Assembly (NCBI GenBank): GCA_046349435.1
Contig: JAXMCI010000039.1
Coordinates: 1 to 64,000 of the forward strand
Source of the DNA: JAXMCI01 sp046349435
GTDB taxonomy: Bacteria; Pseudomonadota; Alphaproteobacteria; Dongiales; Dongiaceae
Reading direction: 5' to 3'
Length of the DNA: 64,000 bases
Shown: piece after piece, positions 57,034 to 64,000 of the stretch
Position numbering within the stretch: the first letter of the stretch is position 1
How the letters are laid out: every line of letters begins with the position of its first letter
Made by a program: the position numbers and the translations under genes
The notes under the pieces: generated by a model
Told to the model about the DNA's origin: nothing
Databases searched by the model: none
The model's input: only the letters and a program-made list of their open reading frames with translations

Positions 57034-58323
57034 TCAGCCGCGGCGGCGCGCCGGCGCAACCAGGCCGGCGAGCCGCCGCGCGACGCCGTGCAGGGCCGGC
57101 CGGGCGGCCAGCGCCTCGCGCAGCCGCCACAGCCGCGAGGCGCTCATCTCGGCGCAGCGCCGCGCCAGCTCGTCCCGCTCGGCGCAGCGCCGCGCCAGCT
57201 CGGCGCCGAGCGCCTCCAGTCGCGCCAGCTGCCCCAGGTTCCGGCGCGCCTCGGCCAGCTGCTCGGTGAGCCAGGCGCGCTCCTCCAGCCAGGGCAGCCG
57301 GGCGTCGAGCCGCGGCAGCCAGGTCTGCAGGAAGGCGGCGAGCGCGCGGCCCTGGGCGGCGGGATCGGGCGGCCCGTCGCGCGCCGCCTCGTCCAGCGCC
57401 TCGCCATAGACCGCCTCGATGCGGGCCAGCTGGTCGTCGAGCCCGGCCTCGGCGCGGACCCGCCGGGCGACGGCGCCGGCGTCGGCCGGGTCGTAGCGCG
57501 CGATCTCGGCCAGGAGCGCCTCGGCGGTGAGCGGCCGGTCGAGCAGCCGGAGCCCGAAATTGAGCCGGCGGCAGCGCTCCAGGCCGTCGGCGGTCACCAT
57601 GCCGGCGAGGCCGCGCGCGTCGCACAGCACGACCGCCGCGCCGCAGGCCAGCGCCTCGAGCGCGCCGCGCCCGGAGGCGAAGACGATGTCGTGCGCCGCC
57701 ATTGCCGTCTCGGGGTCGCGGGTCGGATGCTCCCGATCGGCGCCGAGCGCGGTCAGCGCCAGCCCGGCGCGCTCGCAGGCGACGCGCACGGGCTCGAGAT
57801 GCGCCGCGTCGCGGGCATAGAGCAGCGCCCGCGCCGGCCGGGCGGGCAGCGGGCCGCGCGGCACGACGCGCGCGAGGTCGACGGCGTTGAGGACGACGCG
57901 GACCCGGTCGCGCGGGATGGCATGCTCGCGCACCAGGCGGTCGCCGAGCGCGTCGCTCACCGCGACGTAGCGGCGGATCCCGGGCAGCTTCGCCGGCACG
58001 TCGAACCAGGCGATCCAGTCCTGGCACCAGGCGACCGCCGGCACCGCCGGGAAGCGGGCCATCGCCACGACCAGCGGCATGTTGTGCGAGCCGTGGATGA
58101 TGTCGGGCGGCTCGCCGAGCCGGCCGATGTCGTCGATCACCGGAATCGCCGCCGAGCGCACCAGCTCCGCCATCGGCCCAAGCTGCGGGCTGTAGACGGT
58201 CGGGCGGTGGCCGCGGCGCTGCAGCCCGGTCGCCCAGTCGCGGATGTTGACCTCCGAGCCGGTCCAGCCCTCCAGCACGAGGTTGGTCAGCAGGATGTGC
58301 AGGGCACGGTGCTCGGCGGCCAT
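57034..58323 (-). CDS. GT4-type glycosyltransferase with C-terminal coiled coil
   Basis: 429 residues. N-terminal Rossmann part with LEGWTGSEVNIRDWATGLQRRGH and a donor domain with VLNAVDLARVVPRGPLP and GALEALACGAAVVLCD, typical of GT-B enzymes. The last 100 residues are a charged coiled coil with a near-repeat of ten residues (ELARRCAERD, ELARRCAEMS), encoded by a 30-base direct repeat at 57148-57202. ATG 58323 is chosen because the longer frame overlaps the neighbouring gene. Likely envelope glycan assembly; substrate unknown. Confidence 0.75.
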   Translation of the reverse strand: MAAEHRALHILLTNLVLEGWTGSEVNIRDWATGLQRRGHRPTVYSPQLGPMAELVRSAAIPVIDDIGRLGEPPDIIHGSHNMPLVVAMARFPAVPAVAWCQDWIAWFDVPAKLPGIRRYVAVSDALGDRLVREHAIPRDRVRVVLNAVDLARVVPRGPLPARPARALLYARDAAHLEPVRVACERAGLALTALGADREHPTRDPETAMAAHDIVFASGRGALEALACGAAVVLCDARGLAGMVTADGLERCRRLNFGLRLLDRPLTAEALLAEIARYDPADAGAVARRVRAEAGLDDQLARIEAVYGEALDEAARDGPPDPAAQGRALAAFLQTWLPRLDARLPWLEERAWLTEQLAEARRNLGQLARLEALGAELARRCAERDELARRCAEMSASRLWRLREALAARPALHGVARRLAGLVAPARRRG

Positions 58324-58480
58324 GGGCGCCTCGGGCTCGCCGGGGAGTTCCAGGATCCGGCCAACGCTGGCCCCGGGGATCCGCCCTGTCAACGTTCCAT
58401 CGACCTCGCCCGGTGCCCGGCATTGCTCGCGCCGGAGCGGTCTGCGAAGCTCGGGCGAGATCGTCAGGCACGGACATCCC

Positions 58481-59632
58481 ATGCGCCGATACGGCCCACC
58501 GCAGCCCCTCTTCGTCGGCCGGATCGAGGCACTGCGGGGCGTCGCCGCCCTGCTGGTCGCCGGCTTCCACATCGGCCAGTCGCGGCTGCCGGGCGGCCAG
58601 GACCTGCTCTACAGCCCGGGGCCGGCCGAAGGGGCGATCGCCGGCGTGCTGCGCCACGCGCTCGTGGTGCTGCTCAACGGGCACGGCGCGGTCGCGCTGT
58701 TCTTCGTCATCAGCGGCTTCGTGCTGTCCCTGTCGCTGCGCCGGGCGGCGGCGCCGGCCGGCGTCCTGGCGGCCGACTTCCTGGTCGCCCGGCTGCTGCG
58801 CATCTATCCCGCGGCGATCGTCTCGATCCTCGCCTTCGAGCTGCTCTACGCCGCCGCCGGCCACGGCCTGCCCGGCCAGGGGCCGGGCAACTTCGCGCCG
58901 CTCAACCTGGTGCTCAATGCCGCCGCGGTCCGGCTCGACGTCAACGGCGTGATGTGGACGGTGCAGGTCGAGCTGCTGGCCGCCCCCTTCATCCTGCTGC
59001 TGTTCCTGCGGGAGCGGCGGCGCGGGCCGCTGCTCGTGCTGGCCGCCGCGGCGGCGCTGGCCGTCGCCGCGTTCGACCCGCGCTGGCCGCCGCCGATCCT
59101 GCGGGACCTGCGGCCGCTTGCCTGCCTCGAGGCCTTCCCGATCGGCATGCTGGTGCCGACCCTCGGGCGGGCGCTGGCGGAACGCCTGCCGGCCCGCGCC
59201 GCGACGGCGCTGGCCGGGGCCGCGGTGCTGGCCGTCCTGGCGGCGCGGCCGCTGCTCGGCATCGAGGGCATGGTCCTCGCCGGGCTGATCGAAAGCATCG
59301 CCGGCGGGCTGGTCGTCGCGCTGCTCGCCTACGGGCCGGGGCCGCGCGGCTTCACCCTGCTCGACCGGCCGGCCGCCCGCCTGCTCGGCCGCGTCTCCTA
59401 CAGCTTCTACCTGCTCCACACCCTGACGCTCGCCTTCGCCTGGTCGATGCCGGAGACGCTGACCGGGCTGCTGGCGGCCGGGCCGCCGCGGGCCGTGGTC
59501 CATCTCGGCCTCTGGGCGGCGTCGGTCGCCGTGGTGCTGCCGGCGGCGCTGCTCTCCTGGCGCTTCGTCGAGCTGCCCGGCATCCGGCTCGGCCGCATGC
59601 TGCGCGCCCGGCTGCGGCCGGCCGCGGCCTGA
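58481..59632 (+). CDS. acyltransferase family 3 membrane protein
   Basis: 383 residues, about ten membrane helices, of the OafA/ExoZ family that O-acetylates surface sugars. IEALRGVAALLVAGFHIG holds the conserved Arg and His; FFVISGFVLSLS and SYSFYLLHTL are family signatures. The frame is open further upstream, but ATG 58481 gives the standard start. Divergent from the GT4 gene, 157 bases apart, so both may modify the same glycan. Confidence 0.88.
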   Translation: MRRYGPPQPLFVGRIEALRGVAALLVAGFHIGQSRLPGGQDLLYSPGPAEGAIAGVLRHALVVLLNGHGAVALFFVISGFVLSLSLRRAAAPAGVLAADFLVARLLRIYPAAIVSILAFELLYAAAGHGLPGQGPGNFAPLNLVLNAAAVRLDVNGVMWTVQVELLAAPFILLLFLRERRRGPLLVLAAAAALAVAAFDPRWPPPILRDLRPLACLEAFPIGMLVPTLGRALAERLPARAATALAGAAVLAVLAARPLLGIEGMVLAGLIESIAGGLVVALLAYGPGPRGFTLLDRPAARLLGRVSYSFYLLHTLTLAFAWSMPETLTGLLAAGPPRAVVHLGLWAASVAVVLPAALLSWRFVELPGIRLGRMLRARLRPAAA

Positions 59633-59730
59633 GCCGGCTTGCCCGGCATCCGGCGCGTCCCAATATCTCCGGCAACGCTGCGGCGAGCAGGAGGGAGCGG
59701 CATGGCATCAGAGCAGCGGGCCGGCGGGCG

Positions 59731-60741
59731 ATGAGCGTCGATCCGGTCGAGCCCGATCCGATTCCCGCAGCCGCCGCCCCGGCCGACGATGCCGACCTGC
59801 CGCGGGTGCGCACGCGGCGGCTGCGGCGCTGGCGCCGCCCGGCGCTCTACGGCCTCGTCGTGCTGCTGGTGGCGGCGCTCGTCTACTACCCGGTCGGCAT
59901 GGTCGTCGTGCACAAGATCGACGACGACCCGGCCTTCGCGCCCGCCGCGGTGCCGGAGGGCGGCAGCCGCGCCGTGGCGCTGGCCGCGGCGCTGATCGGC
60001 CGCGAGGTCGACCAGCATGGCTGGACCGCCAACGACCCGTTCTTCCTGCCGGGCGCGATGCTCGACAACATGCCGAACTACCAGCAGGGCATCATCGCGG
60101 CGCTCGCCCGCTTCGCCTTCGAGCTGACCGACCAGATCGGCCGCAGCCGCGGCTCGAGCCAGGCCGACCCCGACCTGCAGGAGGCGGCGGGCCAGCTGCA
60201 GCTGCCCGGCAACAAGTGGGTCTGGGACCCCTCGACCTCGCTGGCCTTCACCGCCACCTCGGAGCAGCAGTACCGCAAGGCGATGCGCGCGCTGCTCAAG
60301 TACAACCAGCGGCTGGCGGCCGGCCAGGCGACCTTCGAGCGGCGCGCCGACAACCTGCTGGCGACGCTCGACCGCATCGCCGCCGACCTCGGCTCCGCCT
60401 CGGCCGCGCTCGAGGAGCGGGTCGAGCAGCATTCCGGCGACATCATCGACTTCCGGGCCGACGACCTGTTCTACAACACCAAGGGCCGGCTCTACGCCTA
60501 TGCCCTGCTGATGCGCGAGCTCGGCGTCGACTTCGACAAGGTGCTGGCCGACAAGGACCTGGGCAAGGTCTGGCAGCAGACCGTCGACAACCTGATGCTG
60601 GCCGCCCAGCTGCAGCCCTGGTGGGTGGTGAACGGCGCGCCCGACAGCCAGTTCTCCCCCAGCCACCTGGCCAGCCAGGGCTTCTTCCTGCTGCGCGCCC
60701 GCACCCAGCTGCGCGAGGTCAGCAACATCCTGCTGAAGTAG
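59731..60741 (+). CDS. DUF2333 family protein
   Basis: 336 residues with an acidic, Pro-rich N-terminus, one membrane helix (about 37-57) and a periplasmic domain with VDQHGWTANDPFF, MLDNMPNYQQGI and WVWDPSTSLAFTATSEQQYRKA. This is the DUF2333 pattern; function unknown. ATG 59731. 111 bases before the hemerythrin gene. Confidence 0.85.
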   Translation: MSVDPVEPDPIPAAAAPADDADLPRVRTRRLRRWRRPALYGLVVLLVAALVYYPVGMVVVHKIDDDPAFAPAAVPEGGSRAVALAAALIGREVDQHGWTANDPFFLPGAMLDNMPNYQQGIIAALARFAFELTDQIGRSRGSSQADPDLQEAAGQLQLPGNKWVWDPSTSLAFTATSEQQYRKAMRALLKYNQRLAAGQATFERRADNLLATLDRIAADLGSASAALEERVEQHSGDIIDFRADDLFYNTKGRLYAYALLMRELGVDFDKVLADKDLGKVWQQTVDNLMLAAQLQPWWVVNGAPDSQFSPSHLASQGFFLLRARTQLREVSNILLK

Positions 60742-60852
60742 CCGGCGCCGCCGGCGCGGCGGCCGGCTTGATCCAGGTCATGGACCGCCCGCCGCGGCCC
60801 CGTCGAGGCTTTCCCCGAGGCAAGGCGGGCAAGGCAAGGTGGGAGGAGAGCG

Positions 60853-61407
60853 ATGGGCAGCGTCATCGACCGGCTCGGCCGGGACCACCGCAACATGCGC
60901 GTCGTGCTGGAGCTGCTGGAGGAGAGCCTCGGCGCCCATGCCTGGGGCGAGCCGGCCGACCTCGAGCTGCTCGGCCTGATCGCCGAGTACATGCTGGACT
61001 ATCCCGACCGGGTGCATCATCCGCTCGAGGAGCTGCTGCACGAGCGGCTGGCCGAGCGCGACCCGGCCGCCGCCGAGGCGCTCGGCGGCTTGGTCGAGGA
61101 GCATGCGCGCCTGGCGCAGCTCAACCGCCGGCTCGCCGCGGCGCTCGACGGGCTCGGCCACGATGCCGAGCTGCCGCGCGACTGGCTGGCGGAGCTGGTG
61201 CAGCAGGTGCTCTCGGCCAACCGCCAGCACATGCAGGCCGAGGAGCGCACGCTGTTCCCGCGCCTGCTCGCCCGCCTCGGCGACGCCGACTGGGCGGCGA
61301 TCGAGGCCCGCGCCGGCCGCGTCGACGACCCGGTCTTCGGCGAGCGGCGCGCCGCGCCCTACCTGGTTCTGCACGAGCGCATCCTGCGCATGCGCGTCGC
61401 GGGATAG
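60853..61407 (+). CDS. hemerythrin-domain protein
   Basis: 184-residue HHE-cation-binding protein with di-iron ligand patterns DHRNM near residue 11, HHPLEELLHE near 56 and EEHARL, RQHMQAEERTLFP near 125. Such proteins sense or store oxygen or NO or buffer iron. Length and motif order are typical. Alone in its unit. Confidence 0.88.
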   Translation: MGSVIDRLGRDHRNMRVVLELLEESLGAHAWGEPADLELLGLIAEYMLDYPDRVHHPLEELLHERLAERDPAAAEALGGLVEEHARLAQLNRRLAAALDGLGHDAELPRDWLAELVQQVLSANRQHMQAEERTLFPRLLARLGDADWAAIEARAGRVDDPVFGERRAAPYLVLHERILRMRVAG

Positions 61408-61497
61408 GGTCTCCGCCGCCCCGCGCGGGCGAAGGGGAAGGGTGCTATCCTCGCCGCCGGTTCGTCTGGTCGGCATCCCCGGGCATCCCCTTTTCCC

Positions 61498-62571
61498 ATG
61501 GGCGGAGGATCTTCCCTGCGGCGCCTCGCGCCCGCATGGCGCTGGCTCGGGCTGGCGCTGCTCTCGGCGCTGCTGGCGGCGCTGCTCGAGGGGCTGCGGC
61601 TGCCGGCCGCGCTGCTGCTCGGGCCGATGGCCGCCGCGGTGCTGTTCGCCATCGGCGGCGCCGGCCTGGCGCTGCCGGCGCCGGCCTTCTTCCTGGCCCA
61701 GGGCGTGGTCGGCGTGATGGTCGCCGGCAACCTGCCGGCGGAGGTCTTCGACGAGATCGCGCGCGACGCGCCGATCTTCCTCGCCGGCACCGCCTCGACG
61801 GTGGCGGTGGCCAGCCTGATCGGCTGGCTGCTGGCGCGCTCCGGCACGCTGCCGGGCACGACGGCGATCTGGGGCTCGACGCCCGGCGCCGCCACCACCA
61901 TGACGGTGATGTCGGCCGACTACGGCGCCGACATGCGGCTGGTCGCCGTGATGCAGTACCTGCGCGTCGTCTGCTGCGCGCTCGCCGCCATGCTGGTGGC
62001 GCTGCTCCTCGGCGCGCGCACCCTGGGCGAGCAGCATGTCGACTGGTTCCCGGCGCAGCCCTGGGGCGCGGTCGCCGGCACGCTCGCCATCGCCGCGGCG
62101 GGCGCCTTCCTCGGGGCCCGGCTGCGGCTGCCCGGCGGCGCCGTGCTGCTGCCGATGGGCGCCGGCATGGCGGTGCAGCTCGGCGGGCTGATGCCGGTGA
62201 CCCTGCCGCCGACGGTGCTGGCGGTGAGCTACGCGCTGATCGGCTGGGCGATCGGCATCAACTTCGACCGCGCCGTGCTGGCCCATGCGGCCCGCGTGCT
62301 GCCGCGCCTGCTCGCCTCGATCCTGGCGCTGATCGCCGCCAGCGCCGCCTGCGGCCTGCTGCTGGTGCTGCTCGCCGGCATCGACCCGCTGACCGCCCTG
62401 CTCGCCACCAGCCCGGGCGGCGCCGACTCGATCGCCATCATCGCCACCGCGACCAGGGCCGACATCCCCTTCGTCATGGCCATGCAGGTCGCCCGCTTCC
62501 TGCTGGTCGTGCTGGCCGGCCCGGCGCTCGCCCGGCTGCTCTCGGGCGAGCGGGGCAGGCGTTCCCGGTAG
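61498..62571 (+). CDS. AbrB-family membrane transporter
   Basis: 357 residues, about nine to ten helices, with the duplicated AbrB-membrane domain (PF05145 type): LLLGPMAAAVLFA and GTTAIWGSTPGAATTMTVMSADYG in the first half, YALIGWAIGINFDRA and LLATSPGGADSIAIIA in the second. Members are called ammonia monooxygenase-like or AbrB transporters; substrate unknown. Unrelated in sequence to the small AbrB-type antitoxin that follows. Confidence 0.85.
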   Translation: MGGGSSLRRLAPAWRWLGLALLSALLAALLEGLRLPAALLLGPMAAAVLFAIGGAGLALPAPAFFLAQGVVGVMVAGNLPAEVFDEIARDAPIFLAGTASTVAVASLIGWLLARSGTLPGTTAIWGSTPGAATTMTVMSADYGADMRLVAVMQYLRVVCCALAAMLVALLLGARTLGEQHVDWFPAQPWGAVAGTLAIAAAGAFLGARLRLPGGAVLLPMGAGMAVQLGGLMPVTLPPTVLAVSYALIGWAIGINFDRAVLAHAARVLPRLLASILALIAASAACGLLLVLLAGIDPLTALLATSPGGADSIAIIATATRADIPFVMAMQVARFLLVVLAGPALARLLSGERGRRSR

Positions 62572-62595
62572 ACTGCTACAGCGCCACCCCGCAGC

Positions 62596-62641
62596 TTGCA
62601 CCGGGTCGAGCCAGCCAGCATATTAAGGCAGTATTGCCTTA
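62596..62641 (+). promoter_or_regulatory. promoter and autoregulatory operator of the toxin-antitoxin pair
   Basis: TTGCAC (62596-62601), 17 bases, CATATT (62619-62624). Overlapping the -10 and start is a perfect palindrome TAAGGCA-GTAT-TGCCTTA (62624-62641), the form of site used by AbrB/VapB antitoxins to repress their own operon. It ends 11 bases before the antitoxin ATG. Confidence 0.65.
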
Positions 62642-62652
62642 CGGTCCGTCAG

Positions 62653-62904
62653 ATGAGCATCACCCTCAAGGTCACGGCCAAGGGCCAGGTCACGCTGCGG
62701 AAGGAAGTGCTCGACCATCTCGGCATCGGCCCTGGCGATCAGCTCGAGATCGAGATGCTGCCGGCCGGCCGCCTGCAGCTGCGCGCCAGGCCGGGCAGGC
62801 CGGTCTCGACCCTCTTCGGGCGCCTCAAGAAGCCGAGAGGGCCGTCGCTCTCGCTCGCGGAAATCGCCAAGGCGGCGGCGGACGGCTGGGCGGGACGGCG
62901 GTGA
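62653..62904 (+). CDS. vapB: AbrB/MazE-type antitoxin
   Basis: 83 residues; the SpoVT/AbrB DNA-binding fold is clear (VTAKGQVTLRKEVLDHLGI, GDQLEIEMLPAGRLQLR). The C-terminal tail (LFGRLKKPRGPSLSLAEI) should wrap around the toxin. Its stop overlaps the toxin start by 4 bases. A palindromic operator lies directly upstream. Confidence 0.88.
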   Translation: MSITLKVTAKGQVTLRKEVLDHLGIGPGDQLEIEMLPAGRLQLRARPGRPVSTLFGRLKKPRGPSLSLAEIAKAAADGWAGRR

Positions 62905-63299
62905 AGATCACCGTCGACACGAACGTGCTCGTGCGGGCCATCGTGGAAGACGACGAAGCGCAGGCGAAGGCGGCGCAGGCGATCCTGGACAAGGCATCCC
63001 TGATCGCCGTTCCCGTCCCCGTCCTCTGCGAGCTGGCATGGGTGCTGCGCCGCGGCTATCGGAAGTCGACCGCCGACATCGCGGACGCGATCGAGGCGCT
63101 CCTGGAGGTCGAGGCGCTCGTGACGGACATCCCGGCCGCGGAGGCCGGGCTTGCCATGCTGCGCAGCGGCGGCGACTTCGCCGATGGCGTGATCGCGCAG
63201 CAAGGCCACGCTCTCGGCGGAACGGCCTTCGTCAGCTTCGACCGCGAGGCGGTTGCCCGCTGGCAGGCGCAGGGCGGCACGGCCATCGAGCCGGCCTGA
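62901..63299 (+). CDS. vapC: VapC-type PIN-domain toxin (RNase)
   Basis: 132 residues starting at GTG 62901. PIN-domain acidic residues are present: Asp6 in ITVDTNVLVR, Glu in VLCELAWVL, Asp in GGDFADGVIA and Asp in VSFDREA. VapC toxins cut tRNA or rRNA under stress when the antitoxin is degraded. Complete and in frame. Converges with ogt. Confidence 0.88.
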   Translation: MKITVDTNVLVRAIVEDDEAQAKAAQAILDKASLIAVPVPVLCELAWVLRRGYRKSTADIADAIEALLEVEALVTDIPAAEAGLAMLRSGGDFADGVIAQQGHALGGTAFVSFDREAVARWQAQGGTAIEPA

Positions 63300-63329
63300 G
63301 CTCGTTGCTGCTCGCGGCGGCGCCGCCGC

Positions 63330-63874
63330 TCAGAGGTCGAACAGGCTCAGCTGCCCGCCGGCGGGAGAGCCTTCGATTCGCAGCAGGCGGAGCTTGGTGT
63401 CGACGCCGCCGGGGGCGGAGAAGCCGCCCGGCTTGCCGCCGGCGGCGAGCACGCGGTGGCAGGGCACCACCAGCGGGAACGGGTTGGCGCCCATCGCCTG
63501 GCCGACCTCGCGGGCGAGCAGCGGGTCGCCGAGCCGGGCGGCCAGCTCGCCATAGGTGACGGTGGCGCCGGCCGGCACGGCGCGGGCCAGCGCATAGACG
63601 CGGCGCTCGAACGCGCCGACGCGCTCGAGGTCGAGCGCGACGAAGCCGAGATCGGCCGGCTGGCCGGCGAGCAGCGCGGTGATCGCCGCCACGACGCGGG
63701 CGATCTCGGGCGTCGCCGCCGCCTCGCGGGCGCCGGGGCAGCGGCGGCGCAGCGCGGCGCGGGTGGCGGCTTCGCTCGAGCCGGGCAGCAGCACGGCGGC
63801 GACGCCGCGCGGCTCCAGGCGACGGCGCAGCGGCCGATCGCCGTGTCGAACAGGGTGAAGGCGAGATCGCTCAT
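63330..63874 (-). CDS. ogt: methylated-DNA-[protein]-cysteine methyltransferase, with one frameshift
   Basis: Repairs O6-methylguanine by transferring the methyl to its Cys. The active site VVPCHRVLAAGGKPGGFSAPGG (in part) and AVPAGATVTYGELAARLG are intact in the frame ending at 63330. The N-terminus (SDLAFTLFDTAIGRCAVAW) is in another frame from ATG 63874. One base is missing near 63815; restoring it gives PRGVAAVLLPGS. Same type of error as elsewhere in the window. Confidence 0.85.
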
Positions 63875-64000
63875 GGCCCGGAGGATAGCAGCGACGGGGC
63901 CGCCGCCGCTTGCCGGATCTTGCTCAGCGGCCGCCGTCGCAGGCGTCCCAGCCCCGGCGGCGGAGATCGCAGCACGGGCAGGAAGCGGTCGAGCGCCCAG
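63871..64000 (-). CDS. possible 3' end of an upstream gene
   Basis: On the minus strand an open frame enters from the edge and ends at TGA 63871-63873, overlapping the ogt ATG by 4 bases (ATGA), a common coupled arrangement. It reads ALDRFLPVLRSPPPGLG... and has no recognisable domain; alternative frames are also open. Only the overlap supports it. Confidence 0.25.
   Translation of the reverse strand, partial: WALDRFLPVLRSPPPGLGRLRRRPLSKIRQAAAAPSLLSSGP

Noticed and set aside
61498..62904. Membrane AbrB transporter and AbrB antitoxin as one system
   Set aside because: They share only a family name; folds differ and the antitoxin has its own promoter and toxin partner.

Overview
The window is very GC-rich (clearly above 70% by eye, strong G/C bias at third codon positions) and reads as one stretch of an alphaproteobacterial chromosome, probably Rhodospirillales-like. 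The evidence is the gene order hrcA-grpE ... dnaK-dnaJ-dapB ... nth, the mutS ... glnD-murJ-trpS group, a phoR/pst/phoU/phoB locus, an alphaproteobacterial porin beside pstS, and DUF2244 beside nth. The exact genus cannot be told from the sequence alone. No rRNA, tRNA, CRISPR array, transposase or prophage gene was seen.

Layout. 0-13 kb: heat-shock genes (hrcA, grpE, dnaK, dnaJ), interrupted by a GMC oxidoreductase pair and a glycosyltransferase/GtrA group, then dapB, an EamA exporter, DUF2244 and nth. 13-22 kb: a lipoprotein, a bactofilin and an EI24 membrane protein on the minus strand; then adenosine kinase, typA, ampG, ppa, a macrodomain protein and LD-carboxypeptidase on the plus strand. 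AmpG and LdcA both belong to peptidoglycan recycling. 21.8-33.3 kb: a phosphate locus. The minus strand carries phoR, a diacylglycerol kinase-like gene, a porin, pstS, pstC, pstA, pstB, phoU and phoB. Inserted on the plus strand is a pair matching PlcP (phospholipase C-type metallophosphoesterase) and Agt (diacylglycerol glycosyltransferase), behind a candidate Pho box. Together they suggest phosphate-starvation membrane-lipid remodelling: phospholipid to diacylglycerol, then to glycolipid, with the kinase returning diacylglycerol to phosphatidate. 34.4-38.4 kb: an accessory island with less biased codon use, holding a DoxX-like protein, a 2-hydroxyacid dehydrogenase, a benzoylformate-decarboxylase-like ThDP enzyme and two overlapping paralogous proteins resembling NHLP (nitrile-hydratase-like leader) peptides. 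No RiPP maturase or exporter is present. This is the best candidate for an undescribed system. 38.4-46 kb: maeB, a 2OG-Fe(II) oxygenase, a heptosyltransferase-like gene, DinB and mutS. 46-51.4 kb: accessory genes sitting between mutS and glnD (an orphan protein, a WYL regulator/monooxygenase pair, Ohr/OhrR, an aldo/keto reductase, DUF6064 and a lipoprotein). 51.5-57 kb: glnD, murJ, trpS. 57-64 kb: a GT4 glycosyltransferase, an acyltransferase, DUF2333, a hemerythrin protein, an AbrB-family permease, an AbrB/VapC toxin-antitoxin pair and ogt.

Quality caution. Five genes (dnaJ, dapB, dgk-like, mutS, ogt) are broken by nine single-base shifts in total, three of the genes being essential or nearly so, although flanking genes are intact. 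Uncorrected indel errors are the simplest explanation. The same cause could explain the phoU-phoB read-through and perhaps the missing ATG of the porin.
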